Shown piece after piece: positions 62,390 through 64,000 of a stretch of DNA of 64,000 nt (within the stretch, counting starts at the first letter, position 1; each line of letters begins with the position of its first letter). The notes under the pieces are model-generated. The model made no database searches, was not told the DNA's origin, and was given only the letters and a program-made list of their open reading frames with translations. Both the position numbers and the translations under genes were made by a program. The stretch comes from Billgrantia bachuensis (GTDB lineage Bacteria; Pseudomonadota; Gammaproteobacteria; Pseudomonadales; Halomonadaceae), in contig NZ_JAAQTO010000053.1 of assembly GCF_011742165.1 (NCBI RefSeq), forward strand, positions 44,641 through 108,640, read 5' to 3'.

Positions 62390-63427
62390 TCACGCCTCGG
62401 CGAGGCGGGGCTCGGCCTCGCGCTCGCTTCTTTCCGGCACCAGGCTCAGCGCATCATCGAACACCCGCAGGCAGGCGCCGTCGAGATGGCCGTTCTCCGA
62501 CAAATGGCGACGGAAGCGGCGCCCGCCCGGCTGGCCCTGGAACAGGCCCAGCAGGTGACGGGTGACATGGTTGAGCTTGGCGCCTTCCTCGAGCCGACGG
62601 GCGATGTAGGGGCGAAAGGCACGGGCGGCCGCATGCCGGCTGGCGGCCGGCCCTGCGACGCCGTAGAGCGCCTGGTCGACGCCGGACAGCAGCCAGGGGT
62701 TCTGGTAGGCCTCGCGTCCGACCATCACGCTATCCACGTGACTTAGCTGCTCGCGGCATTCGTCCAGCGACTTGATTCCGCCATTGATGCCGATGTGCAG
62801 CTCGGGCCGGCTGGCCTTGAGGCGATGCACCCGCGGGTAGTTCAGCGGCGGGATGTCGCGGTTCTCCTTGGGCGAGAGCCCCTGCAGCCAGGCCTTGCGT
62901 GCATGCACGATGAACGTCTCGCAGCCGGCATCCGCGACCTGGGCGATGAAGCGCTCCAGGTCGGCGTCCTCGTCCTGGTCATCGATACCGATGCGGCACT
63001 TCACCGTTACCGGAATGCTCACCGCCTCACGCATGGCGCGCACCGCCGCGGCGACCTTCTCGGGGTGGCCCATCAGGCAGGCGCCGATCATGTTGTTCTG
63101 CACCCGGTCGCTGGGGCAGCCGACGTTGAGGTTCACCTCGTCATAGCCCCACGCCTCGGCAATCGCCGCGCACTCCGCCAGCTCGCCCGGGTCACTGCCA
63201 CCCAACTGCAGCGCAAGGGGATGCTCGACCTCGTCATAGCCGAGGAAACGCTCCCGCGGGCTGCCGTGCAGGATTGCGCCGGTGGTCACCATCTCGGTAT
63301 ACAGCAGCGCGTGGCGGGTCAGAGTGCGGGCGAAGGCTCTTTGATCCCTGGTCGTCCAGTCCATCATCGGGGCCACAGAAAACCGGCGTGCCCGTGCCAA
63401 CGGGTCATTTCCAGTCGTGTTGCTCAT
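62390..63427 (-). CDS. dusA: tRNA-dihydrouridine(20/20a) synthase DusA
   Basis: 345-aa FMN enzyme that reduces uridine 20 and 20a in the tRNA D-loop. Signatures: RRFSVAPMMDWTTRDQRAF at the N-terminus, QLGGSDPGELAECA, the catalytic Cys in NLNVGCPSDRVQNNMIGACLM, and FIVHARKAWLQGLSPKENR, diagnostic of DusA rather than DusB or DusC. The gene ends at the stop of the convergent hydrolase gene. Confidence 0.96.
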   Translation of the reverse strand: MSNTTGNDPLARARRFSVAPMMDWTTRDQRAFARTLTRHALLYTEMVTTGAILHGSPRERFLGYDEVEHPLALQLGGSDPGELAECAAIAEAWGYDEVNLNVGCPSDRVQNNMIGACLMGHPEKVAAAVRAMREAVSIPVTVKCRIGIDDQDEDADLERFIAQVADAGCETFIVHARKAWLQGLSPKENRDIPPLNYPRVHRLKASRPELHIGINGGIKSLDECREQLSHVDSVMVGREAYQNPWLLSGVDQALYGVAGPAASRHAAARAFRPYIARRLEEGAKLNHVTRHLLGLFQGQPGGRRFRRHLSENGHLDGACLRVFDDALSLVPERSEREAEPRLAEA

Positions 63428-63688
63428 CTATGGCCTCCAGGGTATAGCCGACATTACCGTTTGCTCCACCTCGTATCGCTGCCCAACTCCTGCGGTACTC
63501 TCAGGGTAACGAAGCGTTTGCAGCTCGCACAGCGACGCCGGGATCGCACCGTCGAGCGGCAGGGAGCAGGAAACGAGATGGCCGGCCATTGTACGCAAGA
63601 AGGAGCAGCGCGCCCAGAGTCGGGTGCCCGTTCCGCTTTGCAGCCGCAGGGGACGCATGGAGCGTGAATCAGGCCAGCCGGGCTGACC

Positions 63689-63886
63689 TCATTTCTTCTT
63701 CCGCATGAAAGGAAACACCTTGCGCATGGCATCCGCAAGCACTTGATCGGGCAGCTTGTGCTCCAAGTTCACGGCAGCCCTGGCGGCGGTGTACGTGCCT
63801 TTGTACTCCTTGGCGATTTCGCTGTCCGTCATGCTGTCCGGCAACTGCTCTTTCTCCCGGATTGCGTCGATTACGGCCTTGTCCAT
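63689..63886 (-). CDS. Small basic protein of unknown function
   Basis: 65 aa from ATG 63886, with GGAGG upstream at ideal spacing. It is helical in character (AAVNLEHKLPDQVLADAMRKVF) and ends in a Lys run (MRKKK). No domain is recognised. A 261-nt gap without other visible features separates it from dusA. Confidence 0.62.
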   Translation of the reverse strand: MDKAVIDAIREKEQLPDSMTDSEIAKEYKGTYTAARAAVNLEHKLPDQVLADAMRKVFPFMRKKK

Positions 63887-64000
63887 AACGCCTCCATATG
63901 AAGTCCCATATTGTCGAGCGTAGTGCAGATGATATGGACTCCCCCCTCCGACGGCATCGCGATGTGCCAGATTAGAGGGTGCATCAACCCATACGGAAGA

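Overview
The window is GC-rich DNA from a gammaproteobacterium, most likely a halophilic member of the Halomonadaceae (Halomonas-like). This rests on protein-level resemblance and gene content: Gram-negative lipid A enzymes, an AcrAB-type pump with an AcrR-like box, YcaD-like MFS, DusA, and a mannitol-type ABC operon. No 16S or other taxonomic marker is present. I saw no rRNA, tRNA, CRISPR array or insertion sequence.

Layout. 1-989: an edge-truncated gene on the minus strand for a DUF1887 (VC1899/Card1-like, CARF plus nuclease fold) protein. 1070-5950: minus-strand housekeeping genes. thiC and tenA each have their own TPP riboswitch; then come a lauroyl acyltransferase, a small membrane protein and a VOC protein. 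6017-13735: a methyltransferase, an MFS transporter, and a four-gene acyl-CoA catabolic cluster (dehydrogenase, ligase, 3-hydroxyacyl-CoA dehydrogenase, hydratase) with a good promoter/operator candidate. 13792-17593: assorted small enzymes and transporters (secreted unknown, EamA, Rieske, MOSC, DUF488). 17689-21897: a TrkH potassium channel subunit co-transcribed with a shortened KdpD-like kinase and a KdpE-like regulator.

21965-36208 is a copper/heavy-metal island. It holds DUF411 and DUF2933-type proteins, a frameshifted copper P-type ATPase, small CxxC secreted proteins, a BNR-repeat lipoprotein with an extra Lgt and an L,D-transpeptidase, a 19-cysteine Csp-type copper storage protein, a cupredoxin with a two-component system, CopA-type multicopper oxidase with Met/His repeats, CopB, and a DUF305 membrane protein.

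36368-39236 is a tightly overlapped operon: a 2OG-Fe(II) oxygenase, a PAS histidine kinase and a FixJ-type regulator. Two Nudix genes diverge at 39928/39999. 40583-52281 is a polyol (mannitol/sorbitol/arabitol) utilisation cluster: SorC regulator, ABC transporter, HAD phosphatase, sorbitol and mannitol dehydrogenases, a small kinase, xylulokinase and transaldolase. 52300-63886 holds NIF3-like and fructosamine-kinase-like genes, an LpxR-type lipid A deacylase, an AcrAB-type efflux operon with its TetR regulator, an AstE/AspA-family hydrolase, dusA and a small unknown.

The most unusual items are the CARF-nuclease homologue without CRISPR, the TrkH-KdpDE hybrid locus, the oppositely frameshifted copper ATPase, the oxygenase-kinase-regulator operon, and several well-formed palindromes upstream of specific genes.
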